A stretch of DNA of 64,000 bases, taken from Halovenus rubra (GTDB lineage: Archaea > Halobacteriota > Halobacteria > Halobacteriales > Haloarculaceae). Both the position numbers and the translations under genes were made by a program. The notes below the pieces were generated by a model. The model had not been told where the DNA came from, did no database searches, and was given only the letters and a program-made list of their open reading frames with translations. The stretch lies in contig NZ_JAODIY010000001.1 of NCBI RefSeq assembly GCF_026586665.1, forward strand, positions 310,001-374,000, given 5' to 3'. This document shows, one piece after another, positions 1 through 8,794 of the stretch (its first letter is position 1; every line of letters starts with the position of its first letter).

Positions 1-448
1 CGAGTAACTCGACGTTCACACTTCGTTCGATATTTTCTTTTTCGACTTCGAACCGCTCTGGGTTGTCCGAGGAATGATACGACCCTTGCAGTCCGATTTC
101 CCAGCCACCGTCTTGCAATACCTCCAAGATCGACCTGAACTGTGGGTCAGTCACGTCGTACCGCCCTGCAAAAAGTCGCCACGCTTTCTTCGTTATCAAC
201 TCGCGTTTGGGCCTAGACGTAATCGGCTGCTCGTCGAGAATATTGAACGACGAACGAACGCCGAGGTCACGCTCTAAGGACATGATACGTTCGAACTGCC
301 ACCACGGGTTTTTCCCCGACACCATTCGCGGGAGCTTTCTCGGTGCTGGTTCACTGATTGCTTCGGAAATGTACTGGTATGTCTTGTAGACACGGTCGAC
401 ATCGTGTGAGAGACAGAGCGCAAAAGTATACTCGTCCGTGGATGGCAT
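1..448 (-). CDS. Polysaccharide deacetylase-like protein (3' part outside window)
   Basis: An open frame on the minus strand starts at an ATG at 448 and runs out of the window at base 1, so only about the first 149 residues are visible. Residues 14-19 read SHDVDR, the metal-binding HDVD motif at the start of NodB/polysaccharide-deacetylase-like proteins of glycan loci. Further on come GVRSSFNI (the strand-2 region of that fold) and GLQGSYHSSDNP, which resembles the second motif (HGSYHS-type). It sits head to head with the alpha/alpha-barrel gene at 567. The family removes acetyl groups from sugars, but many haloarchaeal members are uncharacterised, so the substrate is unknown. The frame and motifs are clear; the function is inferred. 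Confidence 0.8.
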   Translation of the reverse strand, partial: MPSTDEYTFALCLSHDVDRVYKTYQYISEAISEPAPRKLPRMVSGKNPWWQFERIMSLERDLGVRSSFNILDEQPITSRPKRELITKKAWRLFAGRYDVTDPQFRSILEVLQDGGWEIGLQGSYHSSDNPERFEVEKENIERSVNVELL

Positions 449-566
449 TACAAATCGAAACAGGTATCTGTTCTACATAGGTGCTTTGTTATGCTGTGAA
501 TGGGATACGACACTCCCACACCAGAGACGCTATGATAACCAAACACCTGTTGCAACATGGGACGAG

Positions 567-1760
567 ATGACTGAAAGCGTGCTGGACAACAGTAGTCACG
601 ATTATTTACAGGTGTTGTTGGATTCACTCTCCTATGCCAGAGACCGGAATTACATTGGTTACGATAAACACGACGGAATGAGCAGCAAGATACGTCGCTC
701 ACTTCCAGCGGACAACCGATGGCTGAATCTCTGCTTTCAGGAGAGTGTGAAGCGGGCACCAGTCAACCTCCGACCGCTATCTCTGGTCGAACCGAGGCCG
801 AATCCGAAGGGGCTCTCACTTTTCTTGATGGCAAACTACTCGGCACACCAGCTCACCGGAGAGCAAACGTACCGCTCGGAAGCAAACGCACTCGCCGAGC
901 GTATTATTGAACACGGCTCCGATACATACTCCGGATTCGCAATCGGGCATAGCCATGAGCTTCAGGGGCTACACGGCAAGACACCAGCGGGCGTCCCTGG
1001 GATTGTCCAAACATCGTACGGAGTCAAGGCACTACTTCGCCTTTCGAACAAGAACGAGCAGTATCAGGAAATCGCAGCAAGTGGCAGTGATTTTCTAGAA
1101 AACGACCTTGACCCGGTTCAGGCCAACCCTGGTATTAAAGTCAAGTACAACCCGACAGATTCCGGAGAGAGTTACACACTGAATGCGAATGCGGTTGCTG
1201 CTCGCATGCTCGTCGATTTATATGCGTGTATCGGTGATGAGCGATACAAATCGATGGCGACTGACATTCTTGAATACGTCGCAAGTCACCAACAGCCAAT
1301 CGGTGGCTGGAAATACACTGACCCACCTTCGGCATCTCACCTTTCGATGGACAACTATCACAACGGATTCATTATCGAGTCCTTTCTCCGATACCAGGAA
1401 CTAATTGACTCGAACGCATTCGCTGATGTCGTGGACCAGGCTATAGAGTTTTACCGGACAGAACTCTACGATGACAACGGTGCACCTCACTGGGACGAGC
1501 AGAAACCGTATCCACGGGATGTCCACGCAGCGGCACAGGGAATTCTCGTATTTACGTATTCGGGCAACCGGGAGTTTGCCCGGGAGATTGTCGACTGGAC
1601 TCTCGATAACTTGTACGCCGGACAAGGACAGTTCTACTACCAGAAACAGAAGTGGTTCACGAAACGATTCACACTCATGCGGTGGTGTCAGGCTTGGATG
1701 ACATATGCTCTCAGTGAGTTTCTCCGCCAGCGAGATGAGGAACTGTCCACGGAAGGCTGA
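567..1760 (+). CDS. Alpha/alpha-barrel protein of glycan loci, unknown substrate
   Basis: The protein is about 397 residues if it starts at ATG 567 (MTESVLDNSS); the frame stays open upstream to 438, but that extra stretch overlaps the divergent gene at 1-448 and does not look like a folded N-terminus. It has repeated helix-pair segments with conserved turn motifs such as GGWKYTDPPSASHLSMDNYH near residue 240-260, typical of (alpha/alpha)6-barrel proteins such as the D-glucuronyl C5-epimerase and glycoside hydrolase clans. I recognise the family as a common companion of haloarchaeal polysaccharide loci, where database names are often misleading. No signal peptide is seen, so it probably acts in the cytoplasm. 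A sugar-modifying role is inference from fold and context. Confidence 0.8.
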   Translation: MTESVLDNSSHDYLQVLLDSLSYARDRNYIGYDKHDGMSSKIRRSLPADNRWLNLCFQESVKRAPVNLRPLSLVEPRPNPKGLSLFLMANYSAHQLTGEQTYRSEANALAERIIEHGSDTYSGFAIGHSHELQGLHGKTPAGVPGIVQTSYGVKALLRLSNKNEQYQEIAASGSDFLENDLDPVQANPGIKVKYNPTDSGESYTLNANAVAARMLVDLYACIGDERYKSMATDILEYVASHQQPIGGWKYTDPPSASHLSMDNYHNGFIIESFLRYQELIDSNAFADVVDQAIEFYRTELYDDNGAPHWDEQKPYPRDVHAAAQGILVFTYSGNREFAREIVDWTLDNLYAGQGQFYYQKQKWFTKRFTLMRWCQAWMTYALSEFLRQRDEELSTEG

Positions 1761-1763
1761 TTT

Positions 1764-2900
1764 TCAGACACGGCCCTGTCGCGCCTCTTTCAACTCGTTC
1801 CGAAGCGCATCCACACTCCGTGAAAGAATCTCACCGCTGTGGTGGACGGTGTTGTAGGGGTTGAAAAAGAGACCACGAGAATCGATAGCCTTCAGAAACA
1901 CGTAGGCGTTTGTACTGTACTTTTCGAAGCCGAGCCTGTCGAAGAGGGGATTTTGTCGCTGGAACGAAGCAAGTTTGATCCACGTTGAGAAATCGTCGGC
2001 CGACCCCGCCATCCAGACTGTGGCCTCCTGGCTGTCTGTTCCAGTCTTCGCGTCGTCGGGTGCCGTACTATCGGGAACTGGGCTGCATCCGGTCGAGAAG
2101 CATAGTATCTTTTCTTCGTCCGTTGAGAGAGATGCAGCGTAGTATATCGGATTCCGGACGGCGTGTAACTCGGTTGGTTCGCCCTGGAGGGCAGTCCGCT
2201 GTAGCTGTAGTATCTGATTTTCCTCCGCATATGGGCAGTCCATGCCCCAAACGATAGAGTCTGGGAGGAACTGGAATGAGACTGTTCGCCAGCGTTGACT
2301 CCCCGTCCCGACCCTGTGGTACTCCCCACTTTCGACGTATCCGAGCTGTGATTCCTCGTCCGTGTCCCCGGTCGCAATCCACAGCTTCTCGGAGTAAGGG
2401 TCGGATTGGACGGCGTGGATGTGTCTCGATTCCGGGAACGTTCGGGCAACTCTCCACGAGTCCCCCCTGTCCGTACTGCACAACAGCCGCGGAGTGTCGT
2501 CGTACGAAGTTAGATATTCCCCGACGAACAGGGTCTCATCGTGTTCCGTAACGCCCGTCGGAAGGACGCCACGAACTGCCGAGTTTTCCGGAAGTGTGAG
2601 GACGTGGTTCCAGCTCTTACCGCGGTCAGGAGAGTAGAACAACCATCGCTCCGCGTTCGCGAGCAGTTCCTGTCCCGAGAGGTGCCAGACGTTGATGCTG
2701 TGTATCGGTCCGGTAAAATGTTGGAGTGCGGAACTCCAGTATTTCGTCGTTTTGAGTCTGAACGATATAGCCTCTCTTCCCGTGGCTTGGTTAGGAATCC
2801 GTCCGATTTTCTGCAACTCTCCGCCAGGCTTGTCCTCCAGGTAGACCGAGCGATTCGCAGATGCCAGTAGTCGACTGCAGTAGAAGCCTTCCAACTTCAT
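1764..2900 (-). CDS. BNR/sialidase-like beta-propeller protein
   Basis: This 378-residue protein contains repeats of the Asp-box type, for example FYSPDRGKSWNHV near residue 88 and LCSTDRGDSWRVA near 145 (consensus S-x-D-x-G-x-x-W), the turn that recurs in each blade of sialidase-like propellers. No sialidase catalytic set (Arg triad, Tyr/Glu) could be recognised, so binding or structural roles are as likely as hydrolysis. Its start lies 4 bases past the end of the AlkP-superfamily gene at 2905, on the same strand, so the two are almost certainly one operon. No clear signal peptide is present. Glycan recognition or modification is inferred from neighbours only. Confidence 0.75.
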   Translation of the reverse strand: MKLEGFYCSRLLASANRSVYLEDKPGGELQKIGRIPNQATGREAISFRLKTTKYWSSALQHFTGPIHSINVWHLSGQELLANAERWLFYSPDRGKSWNHVLTLPENSAVRGVLPTGVTEHDETLFVGEYLTSYDDTPRLLCSTDRGDSWRVARTFPESRHIHAVQSDPYSEKLWIATGDTDEESQLGYVESGEYHRVGTGSQRWRTVSFQFLPDSIVWGMDCPYAEENQILQLQRTALQGEPTELHAVRNPIYYAASLSTDEEKILCFSTGCSPVPDSTAPDDAKTGTDSQEATVWMAGSADDFSTWIKLASFQRQNPLFDRLGFEKYSTNAYVFLKAIDSRGLFFNPYNTVHHSGEILSRSVDALRNELKEARQGRV

Positions 2901-2904
2901 GCAA

Positions 2905-4269
2905 TCAGTTCAGATAGCCGAGTTGCTTGAGCTGTGACTCGACTTCCTCGCCCATCTCGCTGTCTTGTCCACCGGTCTCGTCTCGCTTTTCGTCCAGTTC
3001 GTCTACCCGGGCGGTGAGGGCGTCTTTCAGTTCCGCTGCGTTCTCACTAGGCTCGACAAGTGATTCGGACGCACCCGTCCCCTCCATGAAGAACTCGTTT
3101 CCGGCACCGTCGACGATGTACTTTTGACTCCCGTCTGTCACCGCACGATACTGCGTAACATCCTTCTGTTCGTCTGCTGTGTGTGGCGTGTAGTCTTCGA
3201 CCAGTGCATACTGCGTCGTTTTGGACTCTAAACACTCTTCTGTATACTCGCCTTCACGGAGAAAATCCATCAACTGAACGAGTTCGAATGGCTCCTTGAT
3301 ACGGCGCTGTTCGGATTGCCCCGGAAGCTTCACCACGAGAGGAACATTGACGTTCACGTCACGGATGTAGTGTGTCGGTGTCTCGTTTCGGCTGAATTCC
3401 CCAAGTGTCTTTCCGTGGTCTGCGGCAATAATAATGAGCATCTCGTCGTATAGGCCGCTCTCTTGTAACGTGTCGACGAACGAACCGAGCTTCTCGTCTT
3501 GATCTCGGATACTCGCATCGTACAACTCTCGAATCCGCTCTGTCCGAGTACTACCCATCCCGTCACCTCTGATCTGGTCGTTCAGGATAGACATGTTGAG
3601 TTTCCGAGACTCGAACGGTGAGGGGGGCGAAAGTCCGAGGTGACGGAACGCCTCTTTGGATGGATAGTACGGCGTGTGTGCGCCCATCAGATTGATAAAT
3701 GTGTATGTCGGTGTATCTTCCTGTCGTACAATCCATCGCTCCGCAGACGATAGGAATCGAGACGTAAAGAACCCATCTTTCAGAAGCGACAGCGGTTGTC
3801 GGCTTGCCTTGCCGAGAAGCGTATGGAGTGTCGAATACGTCTCTTCTTTCCTCGTTGGCTTCCAGTCCCGTGGCGAGGAACTGATTTCGAGGTCCCACTC
3901 GACGAACGCATCGAAGCGGCGGTGAAGGTCCGAGGTCCGTCCCAGCCACGGGTTGTGTGAGAATCCGCCAGTTCGGTAGCCACGTTCTGCCAGCGATTCC
4001 GCAATTGTCTCGTATGAATCCGGAACAACCGTCGAGTCACCAGGGAACACATTCGTCATTCCGTGTTCTGATGGGTGCAGGCCGGTCAGCATTGACGTAT
4101 GTGCCGGCAAGCTCCACGGACCCGGAGTATACGAATTCTCGAAAACGACGGCGTCTTCGGCAATAGTGTCTAGGTTGATGGATGTTTTGCGGTCGTGTCC
4201 GTAGAGGGAGAGGCGGTCCTTTCGGACACCGTCTAAAATAACAAACAAAATAGGTGGTGTCTGGGCCAT
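2905..4269 (-). CDS. Sulfatase-like (alkaline phosphatase superfamily) hydrolase
   Basis: The 454-residue protein opens with ILFVILDGVRKDRLSLYG, the first metal site of the alkaline phosphatase superfamily, and has IIIAADHGKTLGE near residue 280, the second metal site. The nucleophile region reads PWSLPAHTSMLTG (Ser53). A true formylglycine sulfatase needs C/S-x-P-x-R; here the arginine is His, as in many haloarchaeal relatives, so phosphoesterase or phosphotransferase action on a glycan is also possible. The C-terminus is charged and ends in LKQLGYLN, a tail shared with the protein at 6587. It is first in an operon with the propeller gene. A weak TATA-like stretch lies about 25 bases upstream (4288-4297). 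Confidence 0.88.
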   Translation of the reverse strand: MAQTPPILFVILDGVRKDRLSLYGHDRKTSINLDTIAEDAVVFENSYTPGPWSLPAHTSMLTGLHPSEHGMTNVFPGDSTVVPDSYETIAESLAERGYRTGGFSHNPWLGRTSDLHRRFDAFVEWDLEISSSPRDWKPTRKEETYSTLHTLLGKASRQPLSLLKDGFFTSRFLSSAERWIVRQEDTPTYTFINLMGAHTPYYPSKEAFRHLGLSPPSPFESRKLNMSILNDQIRGDGMGSTRTERIRELYDASIRDQDEKLGSFVDTLQESGLYDEMLIIIAADHGKTLGEFSRNETPTHYIRDVNVNVPLVVKLPGQSEQRRIKEPFELVQLMDFLREGEYTEECLESKTTQYALVEDYTPHTADEQKDVTQYRAVTDGSQKYIVDGAGNEFFMEGTGASESLVEPSENAAELKDALTARVDELDEKRDETGGQDSEMGEEVESQLKQLGYLN

Positions 4270-4381
4270 GTTGTTCCTTACAAATCATCTACTAAAAGCG
4301 TAACTATGTCTCCTCACCTGTATGAAAACGTCGGGAGATCGGATACCATCTTCTTTGCGTTACGACGCTGGTGACGAATAT

Positions 4382-5473
4382 CTATCCCCGGGAATTCGCA
4401 GAGGGGATCTCTTCCTCATCCAACTGGGTGAAAACGTCTTTCCACTCGTCACTGACCTGGCTACGCGAAAACTTCTCTCTCACATCCGGTGCATTCTGTG
4501 AGAGTCGCTCGCGTAGTTCGGTGTCATTCAACAGGACCTCAAATGTATCGGCTAGGTTCTCGGCTGTCATTTCTGAAAGTATAATTCCGCTTTGCATATC
4601 ATCAATGATATCGACTGTATTTCCTTTCGAAGGATCTTCGCGGTGTGGTGCAATACCGATGAGCCCAGTGGCCATTGCTTCAACTAAGGGAAATCCAAAT
4701 GCGTCTTTCTCCGAAGTCATAACAAAGATATCTGATTTATGGTAGTATTCCACGAGCGCGTTTGGTTCAACCCAACCAGGCAGTTTGACGAAGCTTGAAA
4801 GGCTTCCCGTTTGTATTCGGTCCTTTACTTCCGGCTCTAGTGGTCCACTACCGGGCATCACAGCGTTGAATTCATATCCTCTTTTGTGGAGAATATCGAG
4901 TGCTTCGACGAAGAGTAACGGACGTTTAATTGGTTTCATCTGTCCAACCCAGATGAAATCGTAATGTTTGGAATCGTCTTTGGGTTGATACTTATCTATG
5001 TCTATCGAACCAGGCATGACCTTTACTTTCTCGGCCTGAATCCCATTCTTAACCAGATATTCTTTGTGTTTTGTCCCCATGACGAGTACAGTGTCGAAAC
5101 GCGACAGCAGGAAGAACGTGACTCGCGGATATTTTTTCGAATATCGGTTTATGTCTGACCCGATAATCCAGTGATGGGTCGGCTTATTGAACATCGTTCC
5201 GAGAACTAAACCGTAGATTCCGGACGGAAGCAGCGAGACAGTTACTATTTCGTCCGTCTTGTTGACGAAACAGTGCTTTAGTGTATAGAAAAACAGGAGG
5301 AACGCCTGGAGTATCTTTGGCCCGACCGGGGGAGGCCTTATATATGAGATACCATCCAGCGGAACAGCTGGGTCAACACGCGCGATAGTCACCTGCCCGG
5401 TAATCTCCTTTAGTGGCTCAAAGTGTTTCTGGATTTTATCGGCATGCGGTCCGACGTTTGAGATTACGAGCAC
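4382..5473 (-). CDS. Glycosyltransferase family 4 (GT-B)
   Basis: A glycosyltransferase of about 363 residues if it starts at GTG 5473, which gives the usual GT-B opening strand MLVISNVGPHADK. The frame remains open to 5623, but that extra N-terminus (many Ser, Arg and Gly) does not look native. The C-terminal half has FIWVGQMKPIKRPLLFVEAL, the nucleotide-sugar domain entry, and EKDAFGFPLVEAMATG, the E-x7-E donor-binding motif of family GT4. There is no signal peptide; a hydrophobic patch (LQAFLLFFYTLKH) may dock it to the membrane. It most likely adds a hexose to a lipid-linked glycan; donor and acceptor are unknown. Confidence 0.88.
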   Translation of the reverse strand: MLVISNVGPHADKIQKHFEPLKEITGQVTIARVDPAVPLDGISYIRPPPVGPKILQAFLLFFYTLKHCFVNKTDEIVTVSLLPSGIYGLVLGTMFNKPTHHWIIGSDINRYSKKYPRVTFFLLSRFDTVLVMGTKHKEYLVKNGIQAEKVKVMPGSIDIDKYQPKDDSKHYDFIWVGQMKPIKRPLLFVEALDILHKRGYEFNAVMPGSGPLEPEVKDRIQTGSLSSFVKLPGWVEPNALVEYYHKSDIFVMTSEKDAFGFPLVEAMATGLIGIAPHREDPSKGNTVDIIDDMQSGIILSEMTAENLADTFEVLLNDTELRERLSQNAPDVREKFSRSQVSDEWKDVFTQLDEEEIPSANSRG

Positions 5474-5867
5474 CGAGTGATTTTCTTCCACAGGGGAACT
5501 GCCGTGTTCTTGGTTAATAAAGCCCCGGAGAAATTGACCTCTCCCAGAACAACTGGATTGTGTGCGAGAATACCCAAGTCGAACAGTTAGACTTAAACTG
5601 TTTTTGATTAAATAGGCTGGCATTTCAGACTCACGGAAACGGAAATATTTCGGCTCAGGCCACAGCTATCGCTGGTGGACGACTACTGTTTCCAGTGAGT
5701 AAAGACGGTCAGACAGGCAAATACAGCGTCTCACTCCAGAAGCTCCGGACTTTCTGGATTGCACGTGCCACGCCACCCTCCAGCGGTTGACGCTGGCGAA
5801 ATCACATGACAAGCATGTATCCAATCAGCACAGAACAACCCGAACAGAACGCCGTTCAGTGATTTCG
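5474..5867. other. Non-coding or decayed stretch before the transposase relic
   Basis: This stretch lies between the GT4 start and the IS630 relic. I find no frame with credible protein features; the longest open stretch on the minus strand (down from 6138) is composed of residues that look like out-of-frame reading. It is probably decayed DNA from past insertions plus the promoter of the GT4 gene. No clear terminal inverted repeats of an insertion sequence could be picked out by eye. Confidence 0.4.
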
Positions 5868-6295
5868 AGCGGCACTTCCTATGTTGAGATACTGCACGAA
5901 AACCAGCCATGGAAAGCCAAATAAATCCAGCAGTTGTTAGCTGAGAAATTCGACGTTCGGTGTCATCCCGATCATTTGCATCGGCACCTCCGGAACCTCG
6001 GATTTTCATACACACGAAACCGTCCAGAATTTCCATCTCAGCAAGATAATTTGATTGAACTCTCGTTGCACGCGTCAACGAAGAGACTGACACACCACAA
6101 AATGTATGTATTACTGACAAAATACACCCACACATCAACTTTAACTTCGTATTTTTCCAGTTGGCTCAAACATCTCAACCCAATTGAACAAGTCTAGAAA
6201 GGACCCAAACGCGACGCTTCACCAGCTATCGTCGTAAGCGGAGTCCGGCAGGACTTCTCGCTCTCCGACTTTCTGATGATCCCACGGATTGACTA
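5868..6295 (+). pseudogene. Decayed IS630-type transposase fragment
   Basis: In one frame from about 5880 the DNA reads YVEILHENQPWKAK, an in-frame TAA at 5922, then IQQLLAEKFDVRCHPDHLHR and LRNLGFSYTRNRPEFPSQ. This is the helix-turn-helix region of haloarchaeal IS630 transposases (LxxxFDVxYHPDH..RLLRKxGFxYTRxRP). The frame then jumps to SWLKHLNPIEQV, the family's C-terminal HLNPIE motif, followed by TAG at 6195. The DDE catalytic centre between them is missing, so it is an internally deleted, inactive relic. The frame after the TAG still drifts toward the family C-terminus. The surrounding stretch 5474-6586 has no intact gene. Confidence 0.72.
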
Positions 6296-6586
6296 TATCT
6301 CGCAAAATCTTGGATCGAACTGTTCCTCGGCCCTCATTTGCAAGAGTGGTCTTGACATCATGTATCTTTAGCCATCAGTAACAACACGGCCTTCGCAACA
6401 CATCGCACATCATTATCTGGGATGAGGGTGCCGCTTTGGAATACTGTATGGTTATGAATTGAAAGACTGGAACGTACTGGTTTTCTCAACTTGAAATCCT
6501 TGGCCGGAACTGGTTTAAGTTAGAACACGACAATCACCAACCGATATACATTAATATTCAAAACCATATCTTGCAATTAAGCGCGT
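6296..6586. other. AT-rich leader of the AlkP-like gene, no gene seen
   Basis: No credible coding sequence was found here. The last 50 bases are AT-rich, with TTAATATTC at 6551-6559, about 30 bases before the ATG at 6587 and in the right place for an archaeal TATA element of a leaderless or short-leader transcript. The part before it is likely decayed transposon DNA. Confidence 0.4.
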
Positions 6587-7516
6587 ATGTCACCGGAAAT
6601 CTCTCCCAAACGTATTCTACATAAAATACGTAACAACCCTCGACTGTTGCTCAGAAATCTAAACTCAATGTATCATAGCCGCGGGTGGAAACAGTCGTAC
6701 AACCACTCAGGTACAGATGTAATGGCTGAAGACTGGGACAACCTTTTGATACTTGATGCCTGCCGATACGAGGACTTCAAACAGAAAGTCCCTTTTGAGG
6801 GTCGGCTTGAATCCAGAGTATCACGAGGTTCAACAACCTATGAATTTCTTTTAGGCAATTTTGATGAGCGCGAGTACCACGATACAATATACATAACGGC
6901 AAACCCTATGCTTGAGAGAAATCGGGATACTATCTCGACATCGTTTTATAAAACGTACAATATATGGCAAGAAAACGGCTGGGACGCCAATCATCAAACC
7001 GTTCTTGCTGAAACGGTCACAGAGACTGCCCGACAAGTACACGAGCGACATCCGTCGAAACGACTGTTGGTACATTATTTGCAACCACATTTCCCGTTTG
7101 TCCGCTCCACAACGAAGTTTGACAAGCGTATTCCTGATCCAGATGAACCCACGAATATGTGGACTGAGATTCTGACGGGTGAACTCGATATTTCGCCCGA
7201 AACTGTGAAAGATGCCTACCAGCGTAATCTCGAGTATGTCTTTGGCAGTGTTGAAGAACTTCTCCCCGTACTTGACGGCAAAACAGTGATTAGTTCAGAT
7301 CATGGAAACGTGATCAACGAAAGATCATTCCCGATTCCAATTCGGGAATGGGGTCATCCGCCACAGACCTATATCGACGAACTTGTCAAGGTGCCGTGGT
7401 TCGTAACCAAGGCAGACGAAAGACGTTGCATTCAATCCGAAGACCCTGAAAGTGAACGTTCCGATGTGGATGAACAGGCTGTACAAGAACGACTAAAGAA
7501 CCTAGGATATGTTTGA
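6587..7516 (+). CDS. Alkaline-phosphatase-superfamily glycan enzyme, unknown reaction
   Basis: This 309-residue protein has NLLILDACRYEDFK near residue 51, a variant of the first metal site of the alkaline phosphatase superfamily, and VISSDHGNVINE near residue 235, the second metal site. It lacks the long insertions of classical sulfatases, and I see no C/S-x-P-x-R nucleophile motif. It ends in LKNLGYV, nearly the same tail as the sulfatase-like protein at 2905 (LKQLGYLN), so both may share a partner or an origin. The gene is AT-rich compared with the flanks. It faces the glycosyltransferase gene at 7525, ending 8 bases from it. Likely transfers or removes a phosphate or sulfate on a glycan; the substrate is unknown. 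Confidence 0.82.
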   Translation: MSPEISPKRILHKIRNNPRLLLRNLNSMYHSRGWKQSYNHSGTDVMAEDWDNLLILDACRYEDFKQKVPFEGRLESRVSRGSTTYEFLLGNFDEREYHDTIYITANPMLERNRDTISTSFYKTYNIWQENGWDANHQTVLAETVTETARQVHERHPSKRLLVHYLQPHFPFVRSTTKFDKRIPDPDEPTNMWTEILTGELDISPETVKDAYQRNLEYVFGSVEELLPVLDGKTVISSDHGNVINERSFPIPIREWGHPPQTYIDELVKVPWFVTKADERRCIQSEDPESERSDVDEQAVQERLKNLGYV

Positions 7517-7524
7517 CACGGTTT

Positions 7525-8700
7525 TTAAACACCGAAGACACTCCGAATCTCGGAAAGGAGATTTGCAGATACGTTGCTCCAAGTCTGGGTCTTAACAAAT
7601 TCAAATCCAGCTTCAATCTGCTGCTTTTGTTGTTTACCCGAGCGAGATAATTCAACGGCTGATTCAAGCAATTCACTGTCTGAGGTGACAGTGACGTGGT
7701 ACCCGTCTTCCACATCGTACCCACGGACTCCAAACGGTGTCGAGACCACAGGAACCCGGTTTGCGAAGTACTCGAGCAGTTTGATGTTCGTGCCCGCGCC
7801 GGTTGTCACGGGATTGAGTGCGATATCTGCATGATGATAGTATGGATAGAGGGCATCAACGAACCCCGTTGTTGTGACATTTGACGGCGTTGTGGAGAAG
7901 TTTTTGCCGACAGAGCCAGCTATCACGATGTGTAGATGACCGTCAAAAGAAGGGGCCAAATTGACGAGTGTACGTGCCGCCTGCTCATTCTGCGCACGGT
8001 CAGTCCCAACGAATAAGCAGGTCGTCTGGTTCTCTGGAACACCATCTGGTCGAGCGACGTTTTTCTGGTCCGACGGCATCATCAAGTCATCCTCATACAC
8101 TGCGTTTGGTGCGATAAACGTGTTACTGTCAATAGCCCAGGTTTCTCTATATTGTGTAAGATCACGCTCGGAAACACAGATGATGCCATCGGACATCTGG
8201 ACTGCATTCTTTTCCTGACGATAAACCCATTTGAACAGGGGCTTTGTTATACCACTGTTGAGATGATTGTAGTGTTTGAATTCGACATTATGACTTGAAT
8301 ACAAAACAGGTACATCATTGGTCATTTCGACAATTGATTGTACTTGCCACGGACCCTCCACGATGATGATATCGGCCCACTGAACGAGAGATGTCAACGT
8401 ATCAGTGGGATTAAACCGTAGGTAAAATTGGAGTAATGTAGAAGACGGGAGTTTGAATATGCCCAATATTCTAGATGTATTCTCTATAAAACTCACATTC
8501 CGGATTTCTTTATAATCTTTTTCTATTTCGACAGCCTGTTTGTAGGAACCATCAAACAATGCTGAAGGCGGAACCCGTTGTGCATATCTAATTACTGTGT
8601 CACCTGTTCCGGGGATTGATTTTACGATTCCGTGTGTGCGGTGGTCACCACCGGAGGTAGGAGGATAGCTTGGACTAGGAGAAACTTGGAGAACGTTCAT
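7525..8700 (-). CDS. Glycosyltransferase family 4 (GT-B)
   Basis: The 391-residue protein starts with MNVLQVSPSPSYPPTSGGDH, the glycine-rich acceptor-side loop of GT4 enzymes. Its C-terminal half contains ADIALNPVTTGAGTNIKLLE and YFANRVPVVSTPFGVRG, the donor-binding region in which the usual E-x7-E is reduced to a single Glu with Lys before it, as in many GT4 relatives of N-glycan loci. The middle part has CLFVGTDRAQNEQAARTLV, the start of the second Rossmann domain. It is cytoplasmic, perhaps membrane-docked, and transcribed toward the AlkP-like gene. Donor and acceptor cannot be told. Confidence 0.88.
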   Translation of the reverse strand: MNVLQVSPSPSYPPTSGGDHRTHGIVKSIPGTGDTVIRYAQRVPPSALFDGSYKQAVEIEKDYKEIRNVSFIENTSRILGIFKLPSSTLLQFYLRFNPTDTLTSLVQWADIIIVEGPWQVQSIVEMTNDVPVLYSSHNVEFKHYNHLNSGITKPLFKWVYRQEKNAVQMSDGIICVSERDLTQYRETWAIDSNTFIAPNAVYEDDLMMPSDQKNVARPDGVPENQTTCLFVGTDRAQNEQAARTLVNLAPSFDGHLHIVIAGSVGKNFSTTPSNVTTTGFVDALYPYYHHADIALNPVTTGAGTNIKLLEYFANRVPVVSTPFGVRGYDVEDGYHVTVTSDSELLESAVELSRSGKQQKQQIEAGFEFVKTQTWSNVSANLLSEIRSVFGV

Positions 8701-8794
8701 GGGCTAAATAGAGATTCACAAATTATTCCTCTTTCTATTTTTGTATTCAGGCCGGGTCGTCTACGCTTGGCTTCAAACTGTGACTTGAAGAAAT

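Noticed and set aside
1892-2551. Several 90-185 codon frames overlapping the beta-propeller gene on both strands
   Set aside because: Antisense or shifted reading; the propeller has Asp-box repeats and they have no features.
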